Source of the DNA: Phycisphaerae bacterium
Lineage (GTDB): Bacteria > Planctomycetota > Phycisphaerae > Phycisphaerales > SM1A02
Direction: 5' to 3'
Assembly: GCA_002717655.1 (NCBI GenBank)
Contig: PBAY01000004.1
Location: 1-34,927, forward strand
DNA: 34,927 nt
Under the pieces are notes generated by a model. The model did no database searches and had not been told where the DNA came from. It saw nothing but the letters and a program-made list of their open reading frames with translations. This document shows, piece after piece, positions 1-7,461 of this stretch. How positions within the stretch are numbered: the first letter of the stretch is position 1; each line of letters begins with the position of its first letter. The translations under genes were made by a program, and so were the position numbers.

Positions 1-966
1 GTACTGGTGGGAACCGTAAGCGTGGCGCTCATTCTGCTGTGGGGCAAGATCGACACCACGCCCACCGAAGCCTGGGGAACACTGGTCGATGCGGGCAAGC
101 TGGAGATGTTCGACTGGTCCTGGTCATGGACCGATCCCTACACCGTCTGGGGCGCGGCGATCGGCATGACACTGTTTCTGGTTGCCGCCTATGGGACGGA
201 CCAGGACCTTGCTCAGCGCCTCCTGACCTGTCGCACGCCACGCAAGGCGGCCTGGGCCGGCATCCTTTCCAACCTCATCGGTTGGCCGGTGACCTTCCTG
301 TTTCTCGGGATGGGCCTTTTGCTCTGGATGGAGGAAACCAAGAACGGCCCCATCCTGCCGGACCTTGCCGAAGCCGGGGACCGCGATGTGTTCCTGCTCT
401 TCATCCTTCGGGATCTTCCCATTGGCGTACGAGGACTCATGATGGCCGGATTGTTCGCCGCTGCCATGAGCAGTCTCGATTCGGCGCTCAATGCGCTAGC
501 GGCCTCAACGACCTCCGACATCATCCGCCCCTGGAGGAAGAACCGAGGGCTGCCCACTCAGTCGCCTGAAGTGGAAACCCGCATGGCACGATGGATCATC
601 CTTTCCTGGACCGTTGCACTGGCAGGATTCGCCATCATGTGCGCCGTCTGGCAATCCGCCAGCGGAGAGACGTTGCTGGACTTCGCCCTTGGCGTGATGG
701 TCTTCGCCTACGCCGGATTGCTGTGGGTCTTCGCGACCGTGCTCTTTACGCCACTCGGAAATGCACGCTCGGCCTTGCTGGCCTTGATCGTCGGACTGAT
801 TGTCGTGCTTCTGCTTCAGCCATTCAGCTGGAACTGGTGGATGTCGATGATCGCCGGTGAAGATCATCTTGCCCCACCGGCCTTTCCCTGGCGGATGACG
901 ATCGCCAGTGTCATCGCGTTCATGGTCTGTATCCTTGGCCGGCCAGTCACATCAAGAACCATCTGA
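1..966 (+). CDS. Sodium:solute symporter family protein, C-terminal part (5' end outside window)
   Basis: The reading frame is open from base 1 and ends at TGA 964-966, so only the last ~320 residues are present. The protein is a string of hydrophobic helices with short polar loops. Recognisable stretches are 'AAYGTDQDLAQRLL' followed by a membrane segment, and 'GLMMAGLFAAAMSSLDSALNALA'-like text (read as AAAMSSLDSALN), which is the sodium-coordinating serine-rich helix typical of the SSS family. SSS proteins import small solutes with sodium across the inner membrane. The substrate cannot be read here. Position beside kynurenine-pathway genes makes tryptophan, kynurenine or a related acid a reasonable guess only. 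The next gene starts 28 bases downstream on the same strand, so the two are probably co-transcribed. Confidence 0.85.
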   Translation, partial: VLVGTVSVALILLWGKIDTTPTEAWGTLVDAGKLEMFDWSWSWTDPYTVWGAAIGMTLFLVAAYGTDQDLAQRLLTCRTPRKAAWAGILSNLIGWPVTFLFLGMGLLLWMEETKNGPILPDLAEAGDRDVFLLFILRDLPIGVRGLMMAGLFAAAMSSLDSALNALAASTTSDIIRPWRKNRGLPTQSPEVETRMARWIILSWTVALAGFAIMCAVWQSASGETLLDFALGVMVFAYAGLLWVFATVLFTPLGNARSALLALIVGLIVVLLLQPFSWNWWMSMIAGEDHLAPPAFPWRMTIASVIAFMVCILGRPVTSRTI

Positions 967-994
967 TCATTCCAATCCCAAGGAGATCTCAAGC

Positions 995-1873
995 ATGAAC
1001 CAGCACGCCGTCTCGGTCATCGGACTTGGCGCCATGGGAGCGGGAATTGCCCGGACACTCCTGAACGCCGGATGTCGAGTATCCGTGTGGAATCGATCAC
1101 GTGGCAAGGTGGATGAGCTCGTCTCACAGGGCGCCACCGCCTGCGACAGTCCACTGGATGCCATTGAAGCGAACACGCATGTCATTGTCTGCCTCACGGA
1201 CTACGCCGCATGGCAGGCCATCATCGAAGCCAATGGCCTGAGTGACTGCTTTGCTGGAACCTGCATCATCCCGTTGACGACGGGGACGCTCGAAACGGTG
1301 CAGGATCATGCGACCTTCATCGAACAGCATGGTGGTCGCCTCGCAGATGGTGCCGTGATGTGCTACCCGAGTGATCTTGGCACGGAAACTGGATCACTGC
1401 TGATGGCCGGCTCCCCCGATGTGCTTGAAGAATGTGATCCAATTCTTCGCATGCTTGCGGCAAACTGGACCAACCTGGGTGAAGACTTCAAGAAGCCGAC
1501 CATCCTCAGTCGGGCCTTGATGGTGGATGTTGGCATGTCGCTGATCGGCATCGTCAACGGCGTGGCGATTGCTCAGGCCGGCGGCATCTCGCTTGATGTC
1601 TTCATGCAGCACACCCAAAACGTCGGCGCCATTATCCCAGTAGAGAAGATCAGACTCATCGAAGCCATTCGTGATGGCAACACGGAGGAGACGCAGGCCA
1701 CCATCAACGCCTGGGGCGAAGGGCAGAAAGCAGTACGCGCGATTGCGCAATCACTTGGTACCAACCTGGTCTTTCAGGATGCCGTGAAAGAGGTCTTCGA
1801 GGAAGCCGAGAAGCGAGGGCTGAGCAAGAAGGACCTTGCAGCACTGGCCGAGGTCTTTGCGCCTGGTTCCTGA
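995..1873 (+). CDS. NAD(P)-binding oxidoreductase of the beta-hydroxyacid dehydrogenase / imine reductase superfamily
   Basis: A 292-residue protein. The ATG at 995 is preceded by AAGGAG at 980-985, and the Rossmann motif VIGLGAMG begins at residue 8, as expected for the family. 'VWNRS' after the second strand puts an Arg after Asn, which usually favours NADP(H). 'CLTDYAAW' and 'NLGEDF' resemble imine reductases more than 3-hydroxyisobutyrate dehydrogenases, and the catalytic-lysine motif G-x-G-x-x-x-K-x-x-N is absent. The C-terminal half is the all-helical dimerisation domain. It follows the symporter gene by 28 bases and converges on the aminotransferase gene 11 bases away. The substrate is unknown. 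Reduction of an imine, or of an enamine such as 2-aminomuconate, would fit the neighbourhood but is inference. Confidence 0.8.
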   Translation: MNQHAVSVIGLGAMGAGIARTLLNAGCRVSVWNRSRGKVDELVSQGATACDSPLDAIEANTHVIVCLTDYAAWQAIIEANGLSDCFAGTCIIPLTTGTLETVQDHATFIEQHGGRLADGAVMCYPSDLGTETGSLLMAGSPDVLEECDPILRMLAANWTNLGEDFKKPTILSRALMVDVGMSLIGIVNGVAIAQAGGISLDVFMQHTQNVGAIIPVEKIRLIEAIRDGNTEETQATINAWGEGQKAVRAIAQSLGTNLVFQDAVKEVFEEAEKRGLSKKDLAALAEVFAPGS

Positions 1874-1884
1874 CCTGTTCCTGT

Positions 1885-3054
1885 CTAAAGACGTCTGAGC
1901 CGATCAAGGGCCGCCTCGATCGTCTCGATGTTCTTGCAGAAGCCGAATCTCAGCAAAGACGCCCCATCGCTTCGATTCGCATAGAAGCTGCTGGGTGGAA
2001 TCGCGGCGACACCGGCGTGCTCGATCAACCACTTTGCAGCGGCAACATCATCAGGCTGGCCCAGATGCGTGTGATCACAGAGCACGAAGTAGGTGCCCTG
2101 TGGTTGGTAGACCTTGAAGCCTGCATCAGCGAGTCCTTCACAGAGCATGTTGCGTCGATGCAGATAGAGGTCATGCAGTTCCTGGTAGTACTCCTCACGA
2201 TTACGGAGGGCGACCGCCCCTGCATGCTGGAACGGGTGAGCGATATCAAAGGTCATGAACTGATGAGCGGAACGAATGCCCGCCATCAGATGTGGCGGCG
2301 CAATGGTCCAGCCGATTTTCCAGCCCGTCACGGAGAAGGTCTTACCGAGGCTATTCATCGTGATGGTTCGCTCGTACATGCCCGGCAGCGAAGCCATTGA
2401 TCGATGCGTGCCTTCATAGACCATGCGGTGATACACCTCGTCGGCCAGCACGATGAGATTTCGCCTTCGACACACTTCGGCCAGGGCCTCCATCTCCTCA
2501 AGGGTGAAGACGCGACCAGTTGGGTTGTGCGGGGTATTGAGCATGACCGCACGAGTGCGATCAGTGCAGGCGGCATCAATGGCCTGTGCATCAAGATGGA
2601 ATTCAGGAGGATGAAGGGTCACGGCCTTGGGGACGGCATTGGCCATCGCCAGACAAGGTCGATAGGAGTCGTAGACCGGGTCCATCAGGATGACTTCATC
2701 ACCAGGATCACAGAGCCCGATGAGCGTCGCCGCGATCGCTTCAGTACAACCACAGGTCACGGTGACTTCGGCTGCGGGATCAACCTCGATGCCAGTGGAA
2801 GCCTGAAAATCATCTGCAATGGCCTGGGTCAGAACCGGCGTTCCCCCCATCGGTGGATACTGGTTCTGGCCATCGCTGATCGCCGCACGGGCCGCTTCCT
2901 TGATGAAGTCGGGGGCATCGAAGTCAGGGCAGCCCTGGCTGAGATTGACGGCGCCGGCCTGAGCCGCGAGCCGATTGATCTCGCTGAAGACGGTCTCCCC
3001 GAAGGGCTGGAGCCGCTGGGCGACACGGTCGGGATGTGAATTGGTCGAGGTCAT
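1885..3054 (-). CDS. PLP-dependent class I/II aminotransferase, kynurenine/methionine aminotransferase-like
   Basis: A 389-residue fold-type I aminotransferase. Family landmarks in order: 'VNLSQGCPDFDAP' near residue 36, 'YPPMGGTPVL', 'LNTPHNPTGRVF', 'LADEVYH', the PLP lysine in 'SLGKTFSVTGWKIGW' (Lys238), and 'LRFGFCK' with the substrate carboxylate-binding Arg. This pattern is that of the kynurenine-oxoglutarate / glutamine-phenylpyruvate / methionine aminotransferase group. The ATG at 3054 was preferred to a start 20 residues upstream because that extension is low-complexity, lacks family similarity and runs into the divergent gene's promoter space. In this cluster it could convert kynurenine to kynurenic acid or 3-hydroxykynurenine to xanthurenic acid, or serve amino-acid salvage. 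Which substrate is used cannot be told from sequence. Confidence 0.85.
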   Translation of the reverse strand: MTSTNSHPDRVAQRLQPFGETVFSEINRLAAQAGAVNLSQGCPDFDAPDFIKEAARAAISDGQNQYPPMGGTPVLTQAIADDFQASTGIEVDPAAEVTVTCGCTEAIAATLIGLCDPGDEVILMDPVYDSYRPCLAMANAVPKAVTLHPPEFHLDAQAIDAACTDRTRAVMLNTPHNPTGRVFTLEEMEALAEVCRRRNLIVLADEVYHRMVYEGTHRSMASLPGMYERTITMNSLGKTFSVTGWKIGWTIAPPHLMAGIRSAHQFMTFDIAHPFQHAGAVALRNREEYYQELHDLYLHRRNMLCEGLADAGFKVYQPQGTYFVLCDHTHLGQPDDVAAAKWLIEHAGVAAIPPSSFYANRSDGASLLRFGFCKNIETIEAALDRLRRL

Positions 3055-3112
3055 TAGTGTTCTGCCTGTCCAATGGCGGTTGAAGGGCCGCGGTCCTGCT
3101 AGTGTACGCGCC
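3055..3112. promoter_or_regulatory. Short divergent intergenic region between aminotransferase and SDR operon
   Basis: Only 58 bases separate two divergent starts, so any promoters for the minus-strand aminotransferase and the plus-strand four-gene operon must overlap each other or lie within the neighbouring coding ends. I see no convincing -35/-10 pair. Confidence 0.35.
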
Positions 3113-3901
3113 ATGAGTCATCCACTAGAAGGACGTCGAGCCATCGTCTGCGGATCTACCCAGGGTATCGGTCGGGCCTGTGCCGAACGCCTGGCTGCCG
3201 AAGGCTCCCATGTGACCCTGCTGGCCCGAAACCCCGATGCCCTCGCGGAAGTCCGTGATTCGCTCCCTGTACCGCTCAAGCAGCGGCATGCGTGGATCGC
3301 TGGTGACTTCGCCGACTGGGAGACGACGGCTCGCAGCGTGTGTGAGTTCATCGAAGATCGTGGTGCGGTGGACATTCTGGTCAACAACACCGGTGGTCCT
3401 CCGCCGGGTACGGCATTCGATGCAGACCCCGCCGCCTATCTGGAGGCGATGAAGCCTCATCTGGCGCTCTCGCAGGGACTCGTTCAGGCCGTCGTACCTG
3501 GCATGCGTGAGAAGAAGTTCGGTCGCATCGTCAACGTGGTCTCGACTTCCATCTTCATGCCCATCCGTGGACTCGGAGTCTCCAATACGGTCCGAGGTGC
3601 CATCGGCAACTGGTCGAGGACGCTGGCGGATGAACTGGCTCCTGATGGCATTACGGTCAACAACGTTCTGCCTGGATTTACCAATACGGGACGGCTCAAA
3701 TCCATCTTCGAGCGCAAGGCGGAGAAGGCCGGCACCACACCCGAGAAGATCAAGCAACAGATCACAAGTTCCATCCCGGCAGGACGCATTGGTCAGCCCG
3801 AGGAACTGGCGGCATTGGTGGCCTTCCTGGTTGGCAATGAAGCCGGGTACATCAACGGCGTCAGCATTCCCGTCGATGGTGGACGACTGGCGGCGATGTG
3901 A
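3113..3901 (+). CDS. Atypical short-chain dehydrogenase/reductase lacking the Tyr-x-x-x-Lys catalytic pair
   Basis: A 262-residue SDR. The start at ATG 3113 places the cofactor motif GSTQGIG at residues 14-20; the 46-residue open extension upstream overlaps the divergent promoter region and was rejected. The NNTGG motif is at 91-95 and a catalytic-position Ser lies at ~144 (VVSTS). At the usual Tyr and Lys positions the sequence reads 'GVSNTVRGA', i.e. Val157 and Arg161, so the tyrosine and lysine are missing. The C-terminus 'YINGVSIPVDGG' is classical. A recognised SDR subgroup resembling beta-ketoacyl-ACP reductase has such a degenerate active site. Its stop overlaps the aldehyde dehydrogenase start by one base (TGATG), so it is first gene of a translationally coupled operon for the lower kynurenine pathway. 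The reaction is unknown. Confidence 0.85.
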   Translation: MSHPLEGRRAIVCGSTQGIGRACAERLAAEGSHVTLLARNPDALAEVRDSLPVPLKQRHAWIAGDFADWETTARSVCEFIEDRGAVDILVNNTGGPPPGTAFDADPAAYLEAMKPHLALSQGLVQAVVPGMREKKFGRIVNVVSTSIFMPIRGLGVSNTVRGAIGNWSRTLADELAPDGITVNNVLPGFTNTGRLKSIFERKAEKAGTTPEKIKQQITSSIPAGRIGQPEELAALVAFLVGNEAGYINGVSIPVDGGRLAAM

Positions 3902-5382
3902 TGACAGAGGTGCTCAACCTCATCAATGGTGCACACGTTCCAGCATCGAACTGGCTGGAGCTGTTCGAGCCTGCAACCGGGAAGACTTATGGCCGTCTTG
4001 CCGCGAGTGGTGCTGATGAAGCTCAGCTGGCGGTCTCTGCAGCTCATGATGCCGCTGCTTCCTGGCGGAATACGTCAGTCCGTGAACGCAGCCGCTTGAT
4101 GCATGCCTTGGCCGATGCGATTGAATCGGATCTCGATGCCTTCACGATTGCCGAAAGCACGGACTCGGGCAAGCCGGTCGGTCTGGCTCGAACCGTCGAC
4201 ATTCCCCGTGCCGTGGCGAACCTCAGATGGTTTGCCGACTCGGTGCTGGAATTCGGAACCGAGCGGTATGAAATGGGAACGCGAGCAGTCAATGACGTGC
4301 TGCATCCACCGGTTGGTGTGATCGGAGCCATCTCGCCCTGGAACCTGCCGCTGTATCTCTTCACTTGGAAGATCGCCCCGGCGCTGGCCACGGGAAACAC
4401 GGTGGTCGCCAAGCCCTCGGAAGTAACACCTGTCACCGCATGGATGCTCGGAAAGCTGGCGACTGAAGTCGGCTTCCCTCCCGGTGTCCTGAACATCATC
4501 CATGGACTGGGGCATGAAGTCGGGGCCCCGATGGTCACGGATCCCCGGATCGGTGCGGTGACCTTCACCGGAGGCACCTCGACAGGACGAACCATCGCTG
4601 AATCCGTCGCCGGACAATTCAAGAAGACGTCTCTGGAGATGGGTGGCAAGAACCCCACCATCATCTTCGAGGATGCCGACCTGCCCATGGCGATCAGTAC
4701 CGCGGCGACCGCGGCCTTCGCCAATCAGGGTGAGATCTGCCTCTGCGGCGAACGACTGATGGTTCATGAAAACCTGCTTGATGAAGTCATCGAGGGGATC
4801 TGCCAGAAGGCCGCTGAACTGACCATCGGCGACCCTCTGGAAGATGGCACGCAGTTCGGGGCACTCGTCTCCGAAGCGCATCGTGATCACGTCGAATCCA
4901 TGATTGCTCGAGCGGTTGAAGAAGGTGGCGAGATTCGACACGGTGGTCAGCGGCCAGAAGGTCTGCCGGATCGTTGTCGTGACGGCTACTTTCTGGAACC
5001 GACTGTCATCACTGGCCTGGACATGACCGCGGCCACCAACCGTGAAGAGATCTTCGGACCGGTCGTGAGCATCATGCCCTTCAAGACCGAAGCCGAAGCG
5101 GTCGAAATGGCCAACGATTCGGACTACGGACTGTCCGCTTCGATCTTCACCGGTGATGAAACGCGTGCCGCCCGAGTGGCGCCAGCCATCGAGACCGGTA
5201 CCGTCTGGGTGAACTGCTGGCTGGTTCGCGACTTCCGCGTTCCCTTCGGCGGTGTCAAGCACAGTGGCCTTGGTCGTGAAGGCGGACTTGATGCCCTTCG
5301 CTTCTGTACCGAAGCCCGCACCATCTGCACGGCCCTCAAGACTTCAACTGACAACGTGACCCAGGGAGCGGTCCCCTCATGA
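3901..5382 (+). CDS. Aldehyde dehydrogenase, probable 2-aminomuconate 6-semialdehyde dehydrogenase
   Basis: A 493-residue NAD(P)-dependent aldehyde dehydrogenase of normal family length. Catalytic residues are visible: Asn148 in SPWNLP, Glu246 in LEMGGKNP, and nucleophile Cys280 in NQGEICLCGER. 'VAKPSE' and 'FTGGTSTGR' make the cofactor site, and the C-terminal 'PFGGVKHSGLGREGG' is typical. The overall pattern fits the 2-hydroxymuconic / 2-aminomuconic semialdehyde dehydrogenase branch. The context (ACMS decarboxylase nearby, RidA-type deaminase next) makes oxidation of 2-aminomuconate semialdehyde to 2-aminomuconate the best call. The ATG at 3901 overlaps the previous stop; a GTG one codon upstream is less likely. 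The 3' end overlaps the next gene by four bases (ATGA). Confidence 0.87.
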   Translation: MTEVLNLINGAHVPASNWLELFEPATGKTYGRLAASGADEAQLAVSAAHDAAASWRNTSVRERSRLMHALADAIESDLDAFTIAESTDSGKPVGLARTVDIPRAVANLRWFADSVLEFGTERYEMGTRAVNDVLHPPVGVIGAISPWNLPLYLFTWKIAPALATGNTVVAKPSEVTPVTAWMLGKLATEVGFPPGVLNIIHGLGHEVGAPMVTDPRIGAVTFTGGTSTGRTIAESVAGQFKKTSLEMGGKNPTIIFEDADLPMAISTAATAAFANQGEICLCGERLMVHENLLDEVIEGICQKAAELTIGDPLEDGTQFGALVSEAHRDHVESMIARAVEEGGEIRHGGQRPEGLPDRCRDGYFLEPTVITGLDMTAATNREEIFGPVVSIMPFKTEAEAVEMANDSDYGLSASIFTGDETRAARVAPAIETGTVWVNCWLVRDFRVPFGGVKHSGLGREGGLDALRFCTEARTICTALKTSTDNVTQGAVPS

Positions 5383-5819
5383 GCAACTCAACCACCCACT
5401 CCAGTGAACGAGCCCCCGAGCCGGTCGGCGCCTACCCACACGCCAAGCGAGCCGGCGACTTCCTGTATCTCTCCGGTGTCGGACCTCGACAACGTGGAAG
5501 CAGTGAGATCCCCGGCGTCACGCTTGATGGCGAAGGCAACGTCATCGAACACGACATCGAGGTTCAATGCCGTTCGTGTTTCGACAACGTCAAGGCCATC
5601 CTCGAGGATGCCGGAGCGACCTGGAACGACGTGGTCGATGTTCTTGTCTTTCTGACCGACATGGAAGGCGACTTCAAGCGTTACAACAAGGTGTACGCCG
5701 AATACTTCGCGGGCGAGGGCAACCCCAACCCGACCCGCACGACCATTGAGATCAACTGCCTGCCCACGCCGATCGCCGTAGAGGTGAAGGTCGTGGCGTA
5801 TCTCGGAGATGACACATGA
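5379..5819 (+). CDS. RidA/YjgF-family protein, probable 2-aminomuconate deaminase
   Basis: A 146-residue RidA-fold protein. The N-terminal 'PVGAYPHAKRAGDFLYLSG' and the C-terminal 'NPTRTTIEINCLP' followed by 'AVEVKVVAYLG' carry the family Arg and Cys-x-x-Pro features of the ligand pocket. Bacterial 2-aminomuconate deaminases of the 2-nitrobenzoate/2-aminophenol pathways belong to this family and have about this length; they release ammonia to give 4-oxalocrotonate. Placement directly after an aminomuconate-semialdehyde-type dehydrogenase, with ATGA overlaps on both sides, supports that role. A general enamine/imine-hydrolysing RidA role is the alternative. Confidence 0.85.
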   Translation: MSNSTTHSSERAPEPVGAYPHAKRAGDFLYLSGVGPRQRGSSEIPGVTLDGEGNVIEHDIEVQCRSCFDNVKAILEDAGATWNDVVDVLVFLTDMEGDFKRYNKVYAEYFAGEGNPNPTRTTIEINCLPTPIAVEVKVVAYLGDDT

Positions 5820-6691
5820 AAATCGCCTTCATCGGAACCGGTGTCATGGGCCAGTCGATGGCTGGGCATCTTCTGGATGCCGGCCATGAACTGGTGGTCT
5901 ACAACCGGACGAAGTCCAAGGCGCAGTCTCTGGTTGATCGTGGTGCAGTCTGGGCCGACAGCCCGGCAGAAGCAGCTGAAGGAACTGATCTGGCCATTGC
6001 CATCGTCGGCATGCCGCCTGATGTGGAAGCGGTCTTCCTCGGAGAGGACGGCCTACTGGCCGCTTCGAATCCCCCGCCGATCATCATCGACATGACCACC
6101 AGCCCACCGTCTTTGGCGAGGCGAATTGCCGAAGAAGCCGCTAAGCAGAACGTCTCCTTCATCGATGCCCCGGTCAGTGGCGGCGATGTGGGTGCCACCA
6201 ACGGCACGCTCTCGATCATGGTTGGTGGAGAGGCAGATGCGGTCAAGACCGTTACACCTGTGTTTGAGCTGATGGGCAAGACGATTGTTCATCAGGGACC
6301 GGCGGGATCCGGACAGCACACCAAGATGGTGAATCAGATTCTGATCGCCGGCGGCATGCTGGGCATGTGTGAAGGGCTGCATTACGCCAAGGCTGCTGGA
6401 CTTGATGGAGACAAGGTGATCCAATCCGTCGGCGGCGGTGCTGCTGGCTCATGGAGCATCAACAATCTCGGGCCGCGCATTCTCAAGCGTGACTTCGAGC
6501 CTGGCTTCTACATCGAGCATTTCCTGAAGGATCTTTCGATCGCAATTCAGGAAGCGGAGTTCATGAACCTCGATCTGCCGGCACTCACGATGGCCAAGGC
6601 CTTCTATGAACGAGCCACACAGGATGGGCTGGGGCGCAAAGGAACCCAGGCACTTCAGCTTCTGGTTGAGCAAGCTGGCGAAGCTAGTTGA
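5816..6691 (+). CDS. 3-hydroxyisobutyrate dehydrogenase-family oxidoreductase
   Basis: A 291-residue beta-hydroxyacid dehydrogenase with every family landmark: the N-terminal FIGTGVMG Rossmann motif, 'YNRTKSK' (the Arg after Asn favours NADP(H)), the substrate-binding 'DAPVSGGDVGA' at ~118-127, and catalytic Lys170 in 'GSGQHTKMVNQ'. The C-terminal helical domain is complete. Relatives reduce tartronate semialdehyde, glyoxylate, succinate semialdehyde or 3-hydroxyisobutyrate. It is coupled to the RidA-like gene by an ATGA overlap, so its substrate probably lies downstream of 2-aminomuconate, but no such step is part of the standard meta-cleavage route. Its last 8 bases overlap the convergent 36-codon membrane microprotein gene. 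Confidence 0.85.
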   Translation: MKIAFIGTGVMGQSMAGHLLDAGHELVVYNRTKSKAQSLVDRGAVWADSPAEAAEGTDLAIAIVGMPPDVEAVFLGEDGLLAASNPPPIIIDMTTSPPSLARRIAEEAAKQNVSFIDAPVSGGDVGATNGTLSIMVGGEADAVKTVTPVFELMGKTIVHQGPAGSGQHTKMVNQILIAGGMLGMCEGLHYAKAAGLDGDKVIQSVGGGAAGSWSINNLGPRILKRDFEPGFYIEHFLKDLSIAIQEAEFMNLDLPALTMAKAFYERATQDGLGRKGTQALQLLVEQAGEAS

Positions 6692-6794
6692 GTACGAACG
6701 CCAGGATCAGCAAGACGATGCAGGCGACGATGAAGAGGCCGGCGACGATGATTGCCATCTTGCCCAGTTTCTGATCAGGATGATTCATGGTCAT
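6684..6794 (-). CDS. 36-residue single-pass membrane microprotein
   Basis: Reading the minus strand from ATG 6792-6794 to TAG 6684-6686 gives 36 residues: a polar start (MTMNHPDQKLGKM) followed by about 22 uninterrupted hydrophobic residues (AIIVAGLFIVACIVLLILAF) and a short tail. A second in-frame ATG lies at 6786-6788. It is the last possible gene of the minus-strand kynurenine operon, 39 bases after the formamidase stop, and overlaps the convergent dehydrogenase gene by 8 bases. The segregation of charge and hydrophobicity in this frame is unlike a random frame. No family is recognised. It may assist the MFS or symporter proteins, or be an independent small inner-membrane protein. Confidence 0.6.
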   Translation of the reverse strand: MTMNHPDQKLGKMAIIVAGLFIVACIVLLILAFVLN

Positions 6795-6833
6795 GCCCTG
6801 AAGATACCACGTGATCGGCATCATGCCAGCAGA

Positions 6834-7460
6834 TCAGCTGGACAATGGTCTCAGGATGGCTCGAACCGGAGAGCCGTCGAATCCCATCAGCTTCAATGGC
6901 AGTGCAATGAGCTCATAGCGGCCTGCTGGAACCTGAGTGAGCTGAAGCGTTTCCAGAATTCGAAGGCCTCGCTTGTAGCACTGATGATGGGTTGGAAGAT
7001 CCTTGGAATCACAGAGGTCGACACTTGGGGTATCAACTCCGATCGTGATCACGCCATGATCAGCAAGATGATCAATCAGCGATGGATCAGGCGCAGCAAA
7101 GTCGGTATTGAAATGATTGGGATCAGGATAGGTCCCGGTGCCCAGAAGAATGCGTGGTGCATCAATGGGCGTTCCTTCTGGAATGGAGTCGATTCCATAG
7201 CGTGAGCCTCGCTCCGCCTGCACATGAATGACCCGACACTCCCCGATGTAGTGCTCCAGCGGCTGCTCACCTACTCCGTCACCATCGATGGCGTAATGAT
7301 TCTGGCCATCGGCATGCGAGCCGAGGTGAACCGTGGTGTGCAGGGTCGAAAGCGTGACACTGTCGCCCTTGGACAACTGCATCAACAGCTCACGGGAAGA
7401 GGCCGTGTCTCCCGGCCAGACCGCAAGGTTCTCAGTAATTGGCGGGCTCAGGTCGTACAT
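6834..7460 (-). CDS. kynB: Kynurenine formamidase (cyclase family, KynB type)
   Basis: A 208-residue metal-dependent cyclase-family hydrolase, the usual KynB length. The metal-site signature H-x-x-x-H-x-D is seen as 'HLGSHADGQNHY' (His45, His49, Asp51, His55), preceded by 'WPGD' near residue 15 as in the family. It hydrolyses N-formylkynurenine, the tryptophan dioxygenase product, to kynurenine and formate. The gene starts one base after the MFS transporter stop and is in the same operon as kynA, kmo and kynU, which makes the specific assignment strong. The C-terminal 'ALPLKLMGFDGSPVRAIL' matches the substrate-cap region of KynB-like proteins. Confidence 0.9.
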   Translation of the reverse strand: MYDLSPPITENLAVWPGDTASSRELLMQLSKGDSVTLSTLHTTVHLGSHADGQNHYAIDGDGVGEQPLEHYIGECRVIHVQAERGSRYGIDSIPEGTPIDAPRILLGTGTYPDPNHFNTDFAAPDPSLIDHLADHGVITIGVDTPSVDLCDSKDLPTHHQCYKRGLRILETLQLTQVPAGRYELIALPLKLMGFDGSPVRAILRPLSS

Positions 7461-7461
7461 G

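Noticed and set aside
2975..3112. 46-codon N-terminal extension of the SDR
   Set aside because: Would overlap the divergent aminotransferase gene and push the cofactor motif far from the N-terminus.
4075..5262. Long minus-strand open frame (395 codons) opposite the aldehyde dehydrogenase gene
   Set aside because: It is an antisense shadow of a clear dehydrogenase gene; composition is His/Arg/Gly-rich with no motifs and no ribosome-binding site.
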